From NCBI GenBank assembly GCA_030035585.1, contig CM057481.1, positions 56,677,128 through 56,741,127 of the forward strand: a stretch of 64,000 bases of DNA, read 5' to 3'. Source of the stretch: Dugong dugon. Lineage: Eukaryota; Chordata; Mammalia; Sirenia; Dugongidae. The notes under the pieces were generated by a model. The model did no database searches. It saw nothing but the letters and a program-made list of their open reading frames with translations, and had not been told where the DNA came from. How positions within the stretch are numbered: position 1 is the first letter of the stretch; each line of letters begins with the position of its first letter. Both the position numbers and the translations under genes were made by a program. Shown in pieces: positions 22,829 through 32,406 of this stretch.

Positions 22829-22855
<27 letters not shown>

Positions 22856-22860
<5 letters not shown>

Positions 22861-22872
22861 GATGCATCATGA
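22856..22872. repeat. TSD of the young L1 (right copy)
   Basis: Identical to 14,327-14,343. After it the old ORF2 pseudogene resumes. Confidence 0.92.
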
Positions 22873-23084
22873 ATAAGTGGGATAAATATGAGGGATGCAA
22901 GGATGGTTCAACATTAGAAAATCAATCAATGTAATTCACCACGTAAATAAAACAAAGGAAAAGAATCACACGATCATCTCAATCGACTGAGAAAAGGCAT
23001 TAGATAAAATCCAACACCCTTCCTGATAAAAACTCTCAGGAAATAAGAATAGAAGGGAAATTCCTCAACATAATTAAGGGTATA
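22873..23084 (+). pseudogene. ORF2: Old L1 ORF2 pseudogene, RT segment
   Basis: Aligns with the young ORF2 around 19,226-19,420: 'gggatgcaaggatggttcaa', then the equivalent of the D600 motif region, interrupted by a stop ('cgactgagaaaaggc'). It ends where an AfroSINE inserted. Confidence 0.85.
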
Positions 23085-23254
23085 GGGAGCCCTGGTGGCA
23101 TAGTGGTTAAGAGCTTGCCTGCTAACCAAAAGGTTGACAGTTCAAATCCTCCAGCTGCTCCTTGGAAACCCTATGGGGCAGTTCTACTCTGTCCTGTAGG
23201 GTTGCTGTGAGTTGGAATCAACTCGACGGCAACTGATTTGGTTTTTGGTTTTAT
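23085..23254 (+). mobile_element. AfroSINE inside the old L1
   Basis: Near-complete copy from 'gggagccctggtggcatag' to 'ggcaactgatttggtttt'. It is among the best-preserved copies in the window. It splits the old L1 text 'aagggtata' from 'tatgcaaaaacaa'. Confidence 0.93.
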
Positions 23255-23266
23255 GCAAAAACAATA
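23255..23266. repeat. TSD of the RTE fragment (left copy)
   Basis: The 12-mer atgcaaaaacaa recurs at 23,771-23,782 right after the RTE tail. The old L1 reads on as 'atgcaaaaacaacagccaac', as in the young L1 at about 19,422 (tatgcaaaaccaacagccaa). Confidence 0.88.
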
Positions 23267-23770
23267 TTGCATCGGGCAAATCTGTGTTACAAAACAAAGC
23301 TGTCACTTTGAGTACTATGGTATGCCTGACCCAAGCCATGATATTTTCAATCACCTCATATGCACGGGAAAGCTGGACAATGAATAAAGAAGACTGAAGA
23401 AGAATTGATGTCTTTGCATCATGGTGATAGCAATGAATACTGAATACACCACAGACTGCCAGAAAAACGAACAAGGCTAGCTTGGAAGAAATACAGCCAG
23501 AGTGCTCCATGGAAGCGAGGATGGCAAGACTTCATCTCATGTACTTTGGACATGTTATCAGGAGGGACCAGTCCCTGGAGAAGGACATCATGCTTGATAA
23601 AGTAGGTCAGTGAAAAAGAGGAAGACTGTTGACGAGATGGACTGACACAGCGGCTGCAACCATGGGCTCAAACATTGTGACGATGGCACAGGAACAGGCA
23701 GTGTTTCCTTATGTTGTGCATAGGGTGGGTGTGAGTCAGAACCGACTGGACGCCCCTTAACAATGACAAC
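23267..23770 (+). mobile_element. RTE (BovB-type) LINE 3' end, 5'-truncated
   Basis: About 500 bp of RTE text, including the landmark 'ctcatgtactttggacatgt' and ending in 'gagtcagaaccgactgg' with a short 'taacaatgacaac' tail. The same text appears inverted at 24,932-25,211 and 27,597-28,000. The final 60 bp or so match AfroSINE tails. No long ORF remains. Confidence 0.85.
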
Positions 23771-24635
23771 ATGCAAAAACAACAGCCAACTAAGAAGTAC
23801 ACGAGAAAAAGGGATAATTACAGTAAATGCTATAACATACACAATTTTGCAACAACAATAAAAACAACCAAAAAACACGTGTGTGGTTACGTAGGAACAC
23901 ATGGATACGTATATGTGTATAGGAAAGCACATGCAAGTAAATGTACACACAGGTACTGGTTTATCTGTAGGCATATATATACACACATCTGTGTGTGTTA
24001 CCTGTATATCCACATATATAACGAATCACATTGGGGCACAGTTACGGAGGCTTCCTAAACATATCCAAACAACTCATAAGATTGGTTAACTAGGTCAAAA
24101 GACTTGGGATCATAGCCTCAGGACGACAACTTAGTCAACTGGCATAACATAGTTCACAAAGGTGATGTTCTACATGCTAGATCGGTGAGAAGCGTCTGGG
24201 GTCTTAAAAGTTTGTGAACGGCCATCTAAGATACAACTACTGGTCCCTACTAGTATGGAGCAAAAGAGAATGATGGAAATCAAAGACTCAAAGAAGAAAC
24301 TAGTCCATGGGACTAAAAGCCCACATGCACCACAACATCTTCAAACCTAAGACCAGAAGAACTAGAGGTGCCCAGCTACCACAACTGACCATTCTGACCA
24401 GGGACACAACAGAAGGTCCCAGATAGAATGGGAGAAAAATGCAGAACAAAACTCAAATTCCTAAAAAAAGGTCAGACCTACTGGACTGATAGAGACTAGA
24501 GGAACCTCCAAGAGTATCACCCTAAGATACCCATTGAACTTGGAACTGAAGCTATTTCTGCAGGTCACCCTTTAGCTAAATAATAGACTGGCTTATAAAA
24601 TAAACAATATCACCCATGAGTAATGTACTCCCTTA
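23771..24635 (+). mobile_element. Old L1, remainder: ORF2 stub and 3'UTR
   Basis: Only about 20 bp of ORF2 text follow the RTE piece. The sequence then jumps to 3'UTR-like DNA, so the ORF2 C-terminal part is deleted. From about 24,050 the text aligns with the young 3'UTR: 'gtctggggtcttaaaag', 'cggccatctaagata', 'gaccagggacacaacagaag'. A TG/TA-rich patch lies at 23,880-24,030. The element ends just after an AATAAA signal. Confidence 0.75.
24599..24604 (+). terminator. Internal AATAAA probably used for early polyadenylation of the old L1
   Basis: AATAAA lies about 30 bp before the point where the L1 stops and the A-run plus TSD begin. The usual terminal module (seen in 43,005-43,371 and in modules A-C) is missing. 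Confidence 0.55.
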
Positions 24636-24649
24636 AAAAATATTAAATA

Positions 24650-24715
24650 ACATGCCCAGGATTTCATAACTGGCAACTGTTAGAGCTGATACCCATATCA
24701 ATATATTATTGATAA
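24650..24715 (+). mobile_element. MIR element, right half
   Basis: 'catgcccaggatttcataac' and 'tggcaactgttagagctga' continue the MIR core begun at 9,120-9,220. Confidence 0.7.
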
Positions 24716-24931
24716 TGATAGCTACTGCTATCAATATAATAGAGACATAGTTATTACTCCCGAAGAGTCCCAGTTAATAAGAGCATATCCTCTATAAGAT
24801 GATTTCCATGAATAATGTAGGGGGATGTGGGAGGTGGAGGTGACTGACTCAAAATAATTCACGAGATTTGAATAAAATAAATTTACTACCTAACTAGCTA
24901 AATGCATAGTCTCTCTGCAAAGTTGCCAGAT
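24716..24931. other. No gene seen
   Basis: AT-rich, no repeat recognised. Confidence 0.4.
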
Positions 24932-25211
24932 TTGTTGCTGTTGTTAGGTATCATTGAGTCAGCTCCGACTCATAGTGACCCTGTGCACAACAGAACAAAA
25001 TGCTGCCTGGTCCTGTGCCATCCTCACAGTTGTTGCTATGGTTTTAGCCCACTGTTGCAGCCACTGTGTCAATCCGTCTTGCTGAGAGTCTTCCTCTTTT
25101 TCATTGACCCCCTACTTTGCCAAGCATGATGTCCTTCTCCAGGGATGGTGGCCTCCTAATCACATGTCCAAAATATGTAAGACGAAGTCTTGCCATCCTC
25201 GCTTCTAAGGA
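24932..25211 (-). mobile_element. RTE LINE 3' end fragment
   Basis: Starts with the inverted tail 'gttgctgttgttaggtatca' and runs through 'catgatgtccttctccaggg' to 'cgcttctaaggagcat', matching the inverted RTE text at 27,600-27,890. 5'-truncated. Confidence 0.85.
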
Positions 25212-26690
25212 GCATATTTCAGGCAGTAAAATAAGTTACAGAAGCAGCAAGAAATCCCTTGACCTTGAACTGATATGAAAATGTGTATTGGCCCCTGAAA
25301 GCAGTACCTCCACAACTCTAGGGCAAGTGTGTAAATATGTGTGTGTGCATGTATGCATACATGAGGGTGGGCAGGGAGTCAGGAATGATTGAAAAGTTTA
25401 TTCAAGACAACCAAGCGTTCATCTGTGGTCCTCATTCAATCATTCAACGACTGTTTACAGAGCATGGACTCTGCCAAGGATTCACAGCAGCCTAACTGAA
25501 ATAGGCACTTAAGCTCCATCGCTTGAATTAAAAGTGACCTGCTCTGCCACTTTGCCTTTAACAGCATGATTTTCAGGGACTGAGCTGTCAGAGGAAATCT
25601 AAATGTATTTATTGCTAACGCCAATTACACTGCTTTATTTTGCTTCCCAAGGCTGATAACAAAATGTGGGAGAAACAAACAGTTAACGGAAAAGGGCTGG
25701 GCTGACTCCACCTCAGTAGGCCAAGCAGAGGTTTTGGTGGGCCAGGTGAAAGTTTGAAAAAAGGGAACCTAGAGTGGTGCCACTTGTGAATGAAGGAGAA
25801 GCCGATCTTTTTGGAAATAGGAGGATGGGAACTGTGGTTGCACAGCGTGTCGGCAGGACTGGCGCTTTTTTAAATACTGTAATCGCATCCAGCATTGATG
25901 AATCCTCAGCACTCTCCTTTGGGTTAGCACTCACAATTCTATCTCCAAAAAAGAAGATGCTCAACATGTGAAGGCGGAATTACTGTTGTGTTCCCTTCCC
26001 CATGCATGTATTTCTCAAATATCTTCAGGGATTTAATGTGAACGAAACCTAAGTCTGTTTGCTTGCAAACCTGCCACAGAAGCAACTTGCCTCTGCAAAC
26101 GTTGTCGACTTCTCTCATCACCCACAAAGTCAGTATCTAGCTCCTTTCTGTAGGAGGCCGATTCTAAATGCAGCTTCCAAACACCTGCCACTTCTTTGAT
26201 TCATTCTACGATGGCATAGTGGGAAATCCGCTCAAGCAATCGCCACCCAGGCCAACTACCCACAGAAATACCAGTTGCAGGATAATCGGTGTCTATTTTG
26301 CCATCTCATGACACTCCAATGACAGTCAGCAAAGCCAGCCTTGGAGCAGCAAACAAAGTGACGAACAGCAGGAGGCTGCTGGCTTGAATTCCACCACTAC
26401 CATTGCTTTCGGCCACTTTCAGTCTGTTTTGCCTTCTCTTCCTTGCCTCAATTTTTCTCATCAGTAAAATGGGAATGACTTACTACTTACATGTAAGGAG
26501 TTAAGAATGATTCCTTGGAATCACTTTTCCTTTAGAAGATAAAATTAATTATGGGGAGATCTTTTTGTACCATATATCCTCTGCTCCATGAAAAAATGTA
26601 AGGTCCCTCTGGTCTGGGGTACTTCTTTCAAGATCTTGTAATCCTAGTATAAGGGAAGCCCGTGAATTCCTGTTATGTTGGTTAAAACGT
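25212..26690. other. Single-copy DNA with possible conserved blocks; MIR-like trace
   Basis: No gene is supported. Short opposite ORFs (25,774-25,971 plus; 25,713-25,967 minus) overlap completely and match nothing I recognise. A MIR-like patch ('tttctcatcagtaaaatggg') sits near 26,440-26,520. The block 25,555-25,690 is treated under findings. Confidence 0.45.
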
Positions 26691-26694
26691 ATGG

Positions 26695-26945
26695 CTTTTT
26701 AAATAAATAGAGACAGAAAGAAGATTAGGTTGCCTTGAGCTAGGAGTGGGAATAGGGAGTTATTACAAATGGGCATAAGGAGATCTTTTTGGGGATGATG
26801 AAAATGTTCTAAAATTGGAGTGTTGTGATGGTTGCACATCCTATAAATTTACTGAAAATCATTAATTGTACATTTAAAACAAGTGGATTTTATGGTATAT
26901 AAATTATAGTATCTCAACAAAGCTGTTAAGAAAAATAAGATGGAT
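26695..26945 (+). mobile_element. L1M-type 3' end
   Basis: Pattern 'gtgatggttgcacatcc', then 'attgtacatttaaaacaagt', then 'gattttatggtatataaat' is the 3'UTR end of old mammalian L1 copies. Confidence 0.65.
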
Positions 26946-27116
26946 TGATGGCTGGATAGACTGATATATGATAAAGAAAACACAACAAAACGTTAGTTGT
27001 ACAAGCGATGTGCTGGTAATGGGTATTCACTGCCTCTGAGAAACGTAGACTAAATATGGTAAGATTCTTATGGTCACAGATGGCACTCAGTAACTAGTGA
27101 ATGAGTGATACTTAAG

Positions 27117-27325
27117 ATTATTTATTAAGCCCTCACCTCATACCATGTGCTGTTTTAAGGGCTTTACATGTATTGTCACATTTAGTTGTCAAAAATAGAG
27201 ACAGGCATTGTAAATATCTTTATTTAATAGAGGAAGAGCTGAAGCTCAATCATATGCAGATGTAAGTGAAATGGTTGGAATCTGAAACTGTCTGATGTCA
27301 AAGAATCCGCCACTATGCCCTGGTC
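27117..27325 (+). mobile_element. MIR
   Basis: Nearly full MIR order: 'ttattaagccctcacctcat', 'accatgtgctgttttaaggg', then the 'gaggaagagctgaagctca' core. Confidence 0.75.
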
Positions 27326-27596
27326 TAATGAATGCACATCAGAAGCTGCTCACATCACAGCGAATGCAGTTTATTAATCAAATTCCTTTGTTCCCACCTA
27401 CCCAAAAAGAAATGATTAATAACGTAAACAAAACTCAACTGACTAGTCTGGCTATGCTGTAGACCCAAACTATGTTTCTACATTAGAAAAGTATTTTGCA
27501 TCATCTGCAAAAAAAAATGTTTACAAAGGTCTTTTGTGCTAGTTCTGTGATCAATGTGGGATATTTTGTCCTATCTCACCCACAAAGCAATGAGAA

Positions 27597-29205
27597 TGGT
27601 TGTTGTTGTTTTTAGGTGCTGTCGAGTCAGTGCCGACTCATAGCGACCCCATGTACAACAGAACAAAACACGCCCAGTCCTGCGCCATCCTCATAATCGT
27701 TGTTATGCTTGAATCCACTGTTGCAATCACTGTGTCAATCCATCTCGTTGAGCCTCGTCCTCTTTTTCACTGACCCTCTACCTTACCAAGCATGTTATTC
27801 TGCTCCAGGGACTTAGTCTCCTGATAACATGTCCAAAGTACGTGAGATGAAGTCTTGCCATTCTCGCTTCCAAGGAGCACTCTGGCTGTACTTCTTTCGA
27901 AACAGATTTGTTTGATCTTCTGGCAGTCCATTCAATGTTCTTCACCAACACTGTAATTCAAAGGCATCAATTCTTCTTCAGTCTTCCTTATTCAATGTCC
28001 ATATTTACATGCATATGAGGTGACTGAAAATACTGTGGCTTGGGTCAGGTGCACCTTAATTCTCAAAGTGCCATCTTTGCTTTTCAACACATTGAACAGG
28101 TCTTTTGCAGAAGATTTGCCCAATGCAACATGTCATTTGGTTTCTTGACTGCTGCTTCCATGGGTGTTGACTGTGTATCCAAGTAAAATGAAATCCTTGA
28201 CAAACTCAGTCTTTTCTCCATTTATCATGATGTTGCTAACTGGTCCAGTTGTGAGGATTTTTGTTTTATGTTGAGGTGTAATCCATAGTGGAGGCTATAG
28301 TCTTTGGTCTTCATCAGTAAGTGCTTCAAGTTCTCTTCGCTTTCAACAAGCAAGGCTGTGTTATCTGCATATTGCAGGTTGTTAATGAGTCTTCCTCCAA
28401 TCCTGATGCCACGTTCTTCTTCTTGTAGTCCAGCTTCTAGGATTACTTGCTCAGTATACAGATTGAATAAGTATGGTGAAAGGATACAACCCTGATGAAC
28501 ACCTTCTCTGATTCTGAACCATGCAGTAGCCTCTTGTTCTCTTTAAATGACTGCCTCTTGATCTATGTACAGGTTCTGCAATGAGCACAATTTAAGTGTT
28601 CTGGAATTCCCATTTTTTACAATGTTATCCATAATTTGTTACGATCCACACAGTATAATGCCTTTGCATAGTCAATAAAATACAGGTAAATATCTTTTTG
28701 GTATTCTCTGCTTTCAGCCAAGATCCATCCGACATCAGCAATGATATCCCTCATTCCATGTCCTCTTATGAATCCAGCTTGAATTTGTCAGTTCCCTGTT
28801 GATGTACCGCTGCAACTGTTTTTGAATTATCTTCAGCAAAACTTTACTTGGGTGTGATATTAATGATCTTGTTCGATAATTTCTGCATTCTGTTGGATCA
28901 CCTATCTTTACTTGGGCACAGATATGGATCTCTTCCAGTTGGTTGGCCAGGTAGCTGTCTTCTAAATTTCTTGGCACAGACGAGTGAGCACCTCCACTTG
29001 CTGCATTCATTTGTTGAAACATCTCAGTTGGTATTCCGTCAATTCCTGGGGCGTTGTTTTTCATCAATGCCTTCAGTGCAGCTTGGACTTCTTCCTTTAA
29101 TACCATCGGTTCTTGATCATGTGCTACCTCCTGAAATGGTTGAACATCGACCAATTCTTTTTGGTACAGTGACTCTGGGTATTTCTTCCATCTTTAAAGT
29201 ATTAT
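27597..29205 (-). mobile_element. RTE (BovB-type) LINE, 5'-truncated, about 1.6 kb
   Basis: Runs from the inverted tail 'tgttgttgtttttaggtgct' to near 29,205. On the minus strand, reading from 29,154, it preserves RT-domain text: a 139-codon open piece with NNAPGIDGIPTEMFQQ and GDPTECRNYRTRSLISHP followed by KVLLKIIQKQLQRYI. Downstream RT and C-terminal regions are recognisable as DNA but broken by stops. It cannot make a working RT. RTE elements supply the 3' end recognised in AfroSINE tails. Confidence 0.87.
28735..29154 (-). pseudogene. RTE reverse transcriptase fragment
   Basis: 139 codons from the start of the RT domain (motif NNAPGIDGIPTEMF, then the NYR motif region with RSLISHPSK). 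The catalytic aspartate motifs would lie further downstream, where the frame is lost. This is a dead remnant of a transposon protein, not a host gene. Confidence 0.8.
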
Positions 29206-30225
29206 CCCTTAAACATCTACCTTGGTTAAAGGATAATATTTTTAACTATGGAGAGCAGGGTTTTTTTTTTTTTTTTTTCTGTTTAGAGATAAGATATCCT
29301 AGCAAGGATTGCTTTTTTTTCCCCCCAGCTAGCATATAAGGATGGCTTAGATATGTTTATTTCAGAGGTAAAACTGTTGTTTTTGAACACTGAAAAAAAT
29401 AAGAAAAAGCAGTAAAAAGTCTTCGTTATCTGCTTGGCTGCCAATGAAGAAAACCAGTGAGGAAATATTCTGCATTACTTCCAAATCTAGTCCAACACAA
29501 AATGTTGCTGAGACTATTGTGCTTATTTGGTTCAAAAATCTAAAGTCAGTAGCCAAGATTTCTTGAGTTTGATGAATATCAAGCCACCTGTTTTTCAAGA
29601 ATTGAGGCAGATGCCCTATCTAGAGCATGCAGGTAGTGGGTGGCAATGGGGGTTCAAGGAGGAGAAATAAAGGGGGAAAGCATCTTGGGCAAAATGAATT
29701 ATTCTGGGGCAATCTTTTTACCTTAATCCCCACAGTGTCCCCTTTTCTTCCTCTGCTTCCCACGTCTCATCCTTTCTTCAACCTTCGCATAACCTTAAGG
29801 CTTCTTTGTGGGGGTAGAGGAAGAGTTTCCATCCTGGTCTATTTCATTTTCAAGCTCAACTTCAGATCAGAAGGTGTTATTCTAGTCTTGGTATATTTCC
29901 CAAAGCAGATGTTATTAAGAAGGTAACAACCGCTGCTTTCAAGTCTATTAAAATTGTGCATTTTGAGAAATAGAAAATGCTGACTTCCAGGCTAGACGCT
30001 AGGACCACAGAACCACAAAGGAATAAACCTAGTTCCTGAGACACTCATGGTATTGTAGGTAAGATGCACAGATAAATTAATTAATTTCTAAGCAGCTGAG
30101 CAAAAGCAAAAGAAACAAGTGAAAGTAGAGAGTCATGTAGTACTGCTATACAGAACAGAAAGCATACAGAAACAATGTATCTCTTTGCTACAGAAGTATT
30201 TTTGAGTCTGATTATCAGGTCTGAC
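29206..30225. other. No gene seen
   Basis: Contains a T18 run near 29,260-29,278 and otherwise looks single-copy. Confidence 0.4.
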
Positions 30226-30227
30226 AT

Positions 30228-30368
30228 AATTCTAGTTAATATTTATGGAGGGCTTACCGCATATCAGGTGATGTGACAATGCTTTTCATGCATTATTTCA
30301 TTTTATCTTTACAATAACCCAGTGAGGCAAGTGCTTTTTTTATCCCCATTTTAACAGGTGAGCAGAAC
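30228..30368 (+). mobile_element. MIR
   Basis: 'tagttaatatttatggaggg' then 'cattatttcattttatcttt' then 'taacccagtgaggcaagtgc' follow MIR order. Confidence 0.75.
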
Positions 30369-31150
30369 TCAAGTGCATCTGCTGAACTTGGCTGAGTTCT
30401 ATCTTTCCATCCTGGAGGCCAGCTGCGAGCTGGATGCTTATGCACTTGTCAACCTGTCTCCAAGTTCAACCTTTTGCTGTTTTCTCCACCACGCAGCCTC
30501 CAAAATAAAGTACGTGCTCAACTCCAAGTTAGAGTCAGTGATAAAAGATTTCCTTCTAGGGAATCACTTTTCACTTATAATATACAGACCTGGCTCTGTG
30601 GAGCATCTGTGGTAGGAAAAAAAAAAGAATCATTTTAATAAAATGAAAACCCCCAGATGCTCCCAACATTGAGTGATAAATTCACACCCTGTTTGGGAGT
30701 TCACCAAGGATTTCAGCCAGACCTGCAGAGAGAAAGTTAATATCTTTGACCAAAGTTGGAAAAAGAAAAAAAGCCACTCTTGTCTATTATACAGACATGA
30801 TCAGCATTATATACTCCCATCTTCTATTCAGCCCTCTGCTTAATTTTTCCCCTTGCATTTTGTGGTTTTTTACAATTTGATATTTCACCAATATTTCCAC
30901 GTGGAGCCTTACTGTGTGGGAGGTAGCATTTTGAGTCTGAAGTACTCATCCTCCAGGCTTACCTGGAGACAGGCTGTCTCTGACTTGGCAAGGCTTAAAA
31001 GGGTCTGGCTGAATGCCAGCCCTTATAATTATGTTCTAATCTGTCTTTATTCTCTCTCCTAGTAACTCCATATGGGGAGCCGTTCCATATGGGGGCATCT
31101 CAGCTCTCCCATTGTAGTGTATGTTCTCTAAACAACCAGGGGGGAATATA
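30369..31150. other. No gene seen
   Basis: An 85-codon ORF (30,358-30,615) has no recognisable domain and partly covers the MIR. No repeat family recognised beyond it. Confidence 0.4.
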
Positions 31151-31151
31151 A

Positions 31152-31353
31152 AGTCGCCATGGAGTCGATTCTGACTCATGGTGACCCCATGTGTGTCAGA
31201 TTAGAACCGTGCTGCATAAGATTTTCAATGGCTGATTTTTTGGACTTTAGACTGCCAGGCCTTTCTTCCGAGGTGCCTCTGGGTGGAATTGAACTGCCAA
31301 CCTTTCGGTTAGCGGCCGAGTGCATGAACTGTTTGCACCGCTCAGGGACTCCA
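31152..31353 (-). mobile_element. AfroSINE (tandem pair, first)
   Basis: Inverted tail 'ccatggagtcgattctgac' to inverted head 'accgctcagggactcc'. Directly abuts a second inverted copy. Confidence 0.88.
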
Positions 31354-31354
31354 A

Positions 31355-31543
31355 AAGCAGTTGCCGTTGAGTCAACTCTGACTTATGTGTGTCAGAGCAG
31401 AACTGTGCTCCGCAGGGATCTTCAATGGCTGGTTTTTCAGAAGTCGATCACCAGGCCTTTCTTCCAAGACAACTCTGGGCAAGTGTGAACCACCCACGTT
31501 TAGATTAGCAGCCAAGCACATTAACTGTTTGCACCACCCAGGT
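31355..31543 (-). mobile_element. AfroSINE (tandem pair, second)
   Basis: Second minus-strand copy head-to-tail with the first: 'ttgccgttgagtcaactctg' to 'gcaccacccagg'. More diverged, with a small deletion in the tail region. Confidence 0.85.
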
Positions 31544-32391
31544 GACAGAGGTCAAAACACAGCTTTCTCTACATGCTCCACCACACCTATAACAAGACTG
31601 GGCACCCTTTGCTCCCCTGAACTTCTATTCTGCTTCTGGGTGGCACTCACTTGGCAGGTCTCTGCCTTTTCTAAGAATTGTTCTCACAAGCGTGTCGGGG
31701 GCAGGTGGGGAGCACGCAGAGTGGAGGAAGTGCTGGCATCAGGAGGTGTACTGGGATGAGAAGTGACCAGGCTTTAAGAATTATTGGTTTTGTGACTTTG
31801 GCCAAATCACTTCTGAGCTTTTGTTACTAAAACTTCAAAAGAAAGATAATAATTCATGCTCTGCCTGTATCTCAGGGAAGTGGAGACTCTTCAGTTATTT
31901 AATATACATGAAAGTATCTTGTAAAATGTGCGACACAAATGGAAGTTAATATAAAGAAGAAGAGGGCAAGGGACAGGGGAAGAAATAATTAGGCCTCCTC
32001 TCTCCACTTAGGTTATATGCTCCTTGAGGTCAAGGATAATAGGTCTCAAGTTTTCTGTTTGTTAAGCCTTTGTGTCTCCTGTATTACAACTTCACAGAAA
32101 GGACTGCTAGAATGGGAGCAAATAGTGTGGAGGGGGAAGCGGAGAAGGGCAAGTAAACATTCTGAAACTACAATTCCTATGAGCAAATAAAATGATGTCT
32201 CTAAAAAGCATGAGTCATTCATTTGAACACGACGCAGAGGGACAGAAAAGCCTGTGGTTATGGTAATATAGTTGCCGCTCTCCCTTTGTTAATGGGCATG
32301 AAAGCATGTCAGACACTTCTCAGCACATCAGCCTGCCTATAAGCAAAAGGCATTTGTACCTGGCACAAAATCATTTCATTTTGAGCTATAA
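31544..32391. other. No gene seen; MIR-like patch
   Basis: 'ttgtgactttggccaaatca' near 31,790 recalls a MIR core. The block 32,200-32,390 is unique and discussed under findings. Confidence 0.4.
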
Positions 32392-32406
32392 CCTGACCCT
32401 GTTTTT

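Larger units (their letters stand above)
21344..22836 (+). other. 3'UTR of the young L1, with three related end modules
   Basis: Starts with a G-rich tract (13 Gs at 21,401-21,413), as in most L1 3'UTRs. It has an internal A20 run near 21,927-21,946, then three related modules: A 22,081-22,390, B 22,391-22,703, C 22,704-22,836. A ends in a long (aaat)n-type stretch, B in an A9 run and C in AATAAA (22,822-22,827) before the final poly(A). Confidence 0.85.
14344..22855 (+). mobile_element. Young full-length L1 LINE, both ORFs intact
   Basis: A complete non-LTR retrotransposon of about 8.5 kb: 5'UTR 14,344-16,040, ORF1 16,041-17,090, spacer 17,091-17,521, ORF2 17,522-21,343, 3'UTR 21,344-22,836, then poly(A). 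It is flanked by a perfect 17-bp TSD. It is longer than the roughly 6-kb human L1 because of its long 5'UTR, spacer and 3'UTR. Intact ORFs, perfect TSD and an uninterrupted A-tail point to a recent insertion. Activity is inferred, not shown. Confidence 0.95.
9221..24635 (+). mobile_element. Old full-length L1, interrupted by three later insertions
   Basis: The 5' end near 9,221 aligns base by base with the start of the young L1 at 14,344: 'caatatggtaccttagatac' against 'caagatggcgctctaggcag', then the shared 'aactaa..aaacagac' pattern. Inside are a 5'UTR with a 60-bp tandem array, a broken ORF1 (11,262-12,295), a broken ORF2 (from 12,664) and 3'UTR sequence (to 24,635). Removing the young L1, the AfroSINE and the RTE piece leaves roughly 6.2 kb. 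ORF2 downstream of the RT core is deleted after about 23,791. The 3' end lacks the family's usual terminal module. Confidence 0.82.

Noticed and set aside
25713-25971. A small protein gene (65 aa plus strand or 84 aa minus strand)
   Set aside because: The two frames overlap completely, neither has a recognisable domain, and no splice or promoter signal supports either.
28848-29339. 163-codon plus-strand ORF
   Set aside because: It is the antisense shadow of the RTE reverse-transcriptase remnant and ends in a T-run of phenylalanines.
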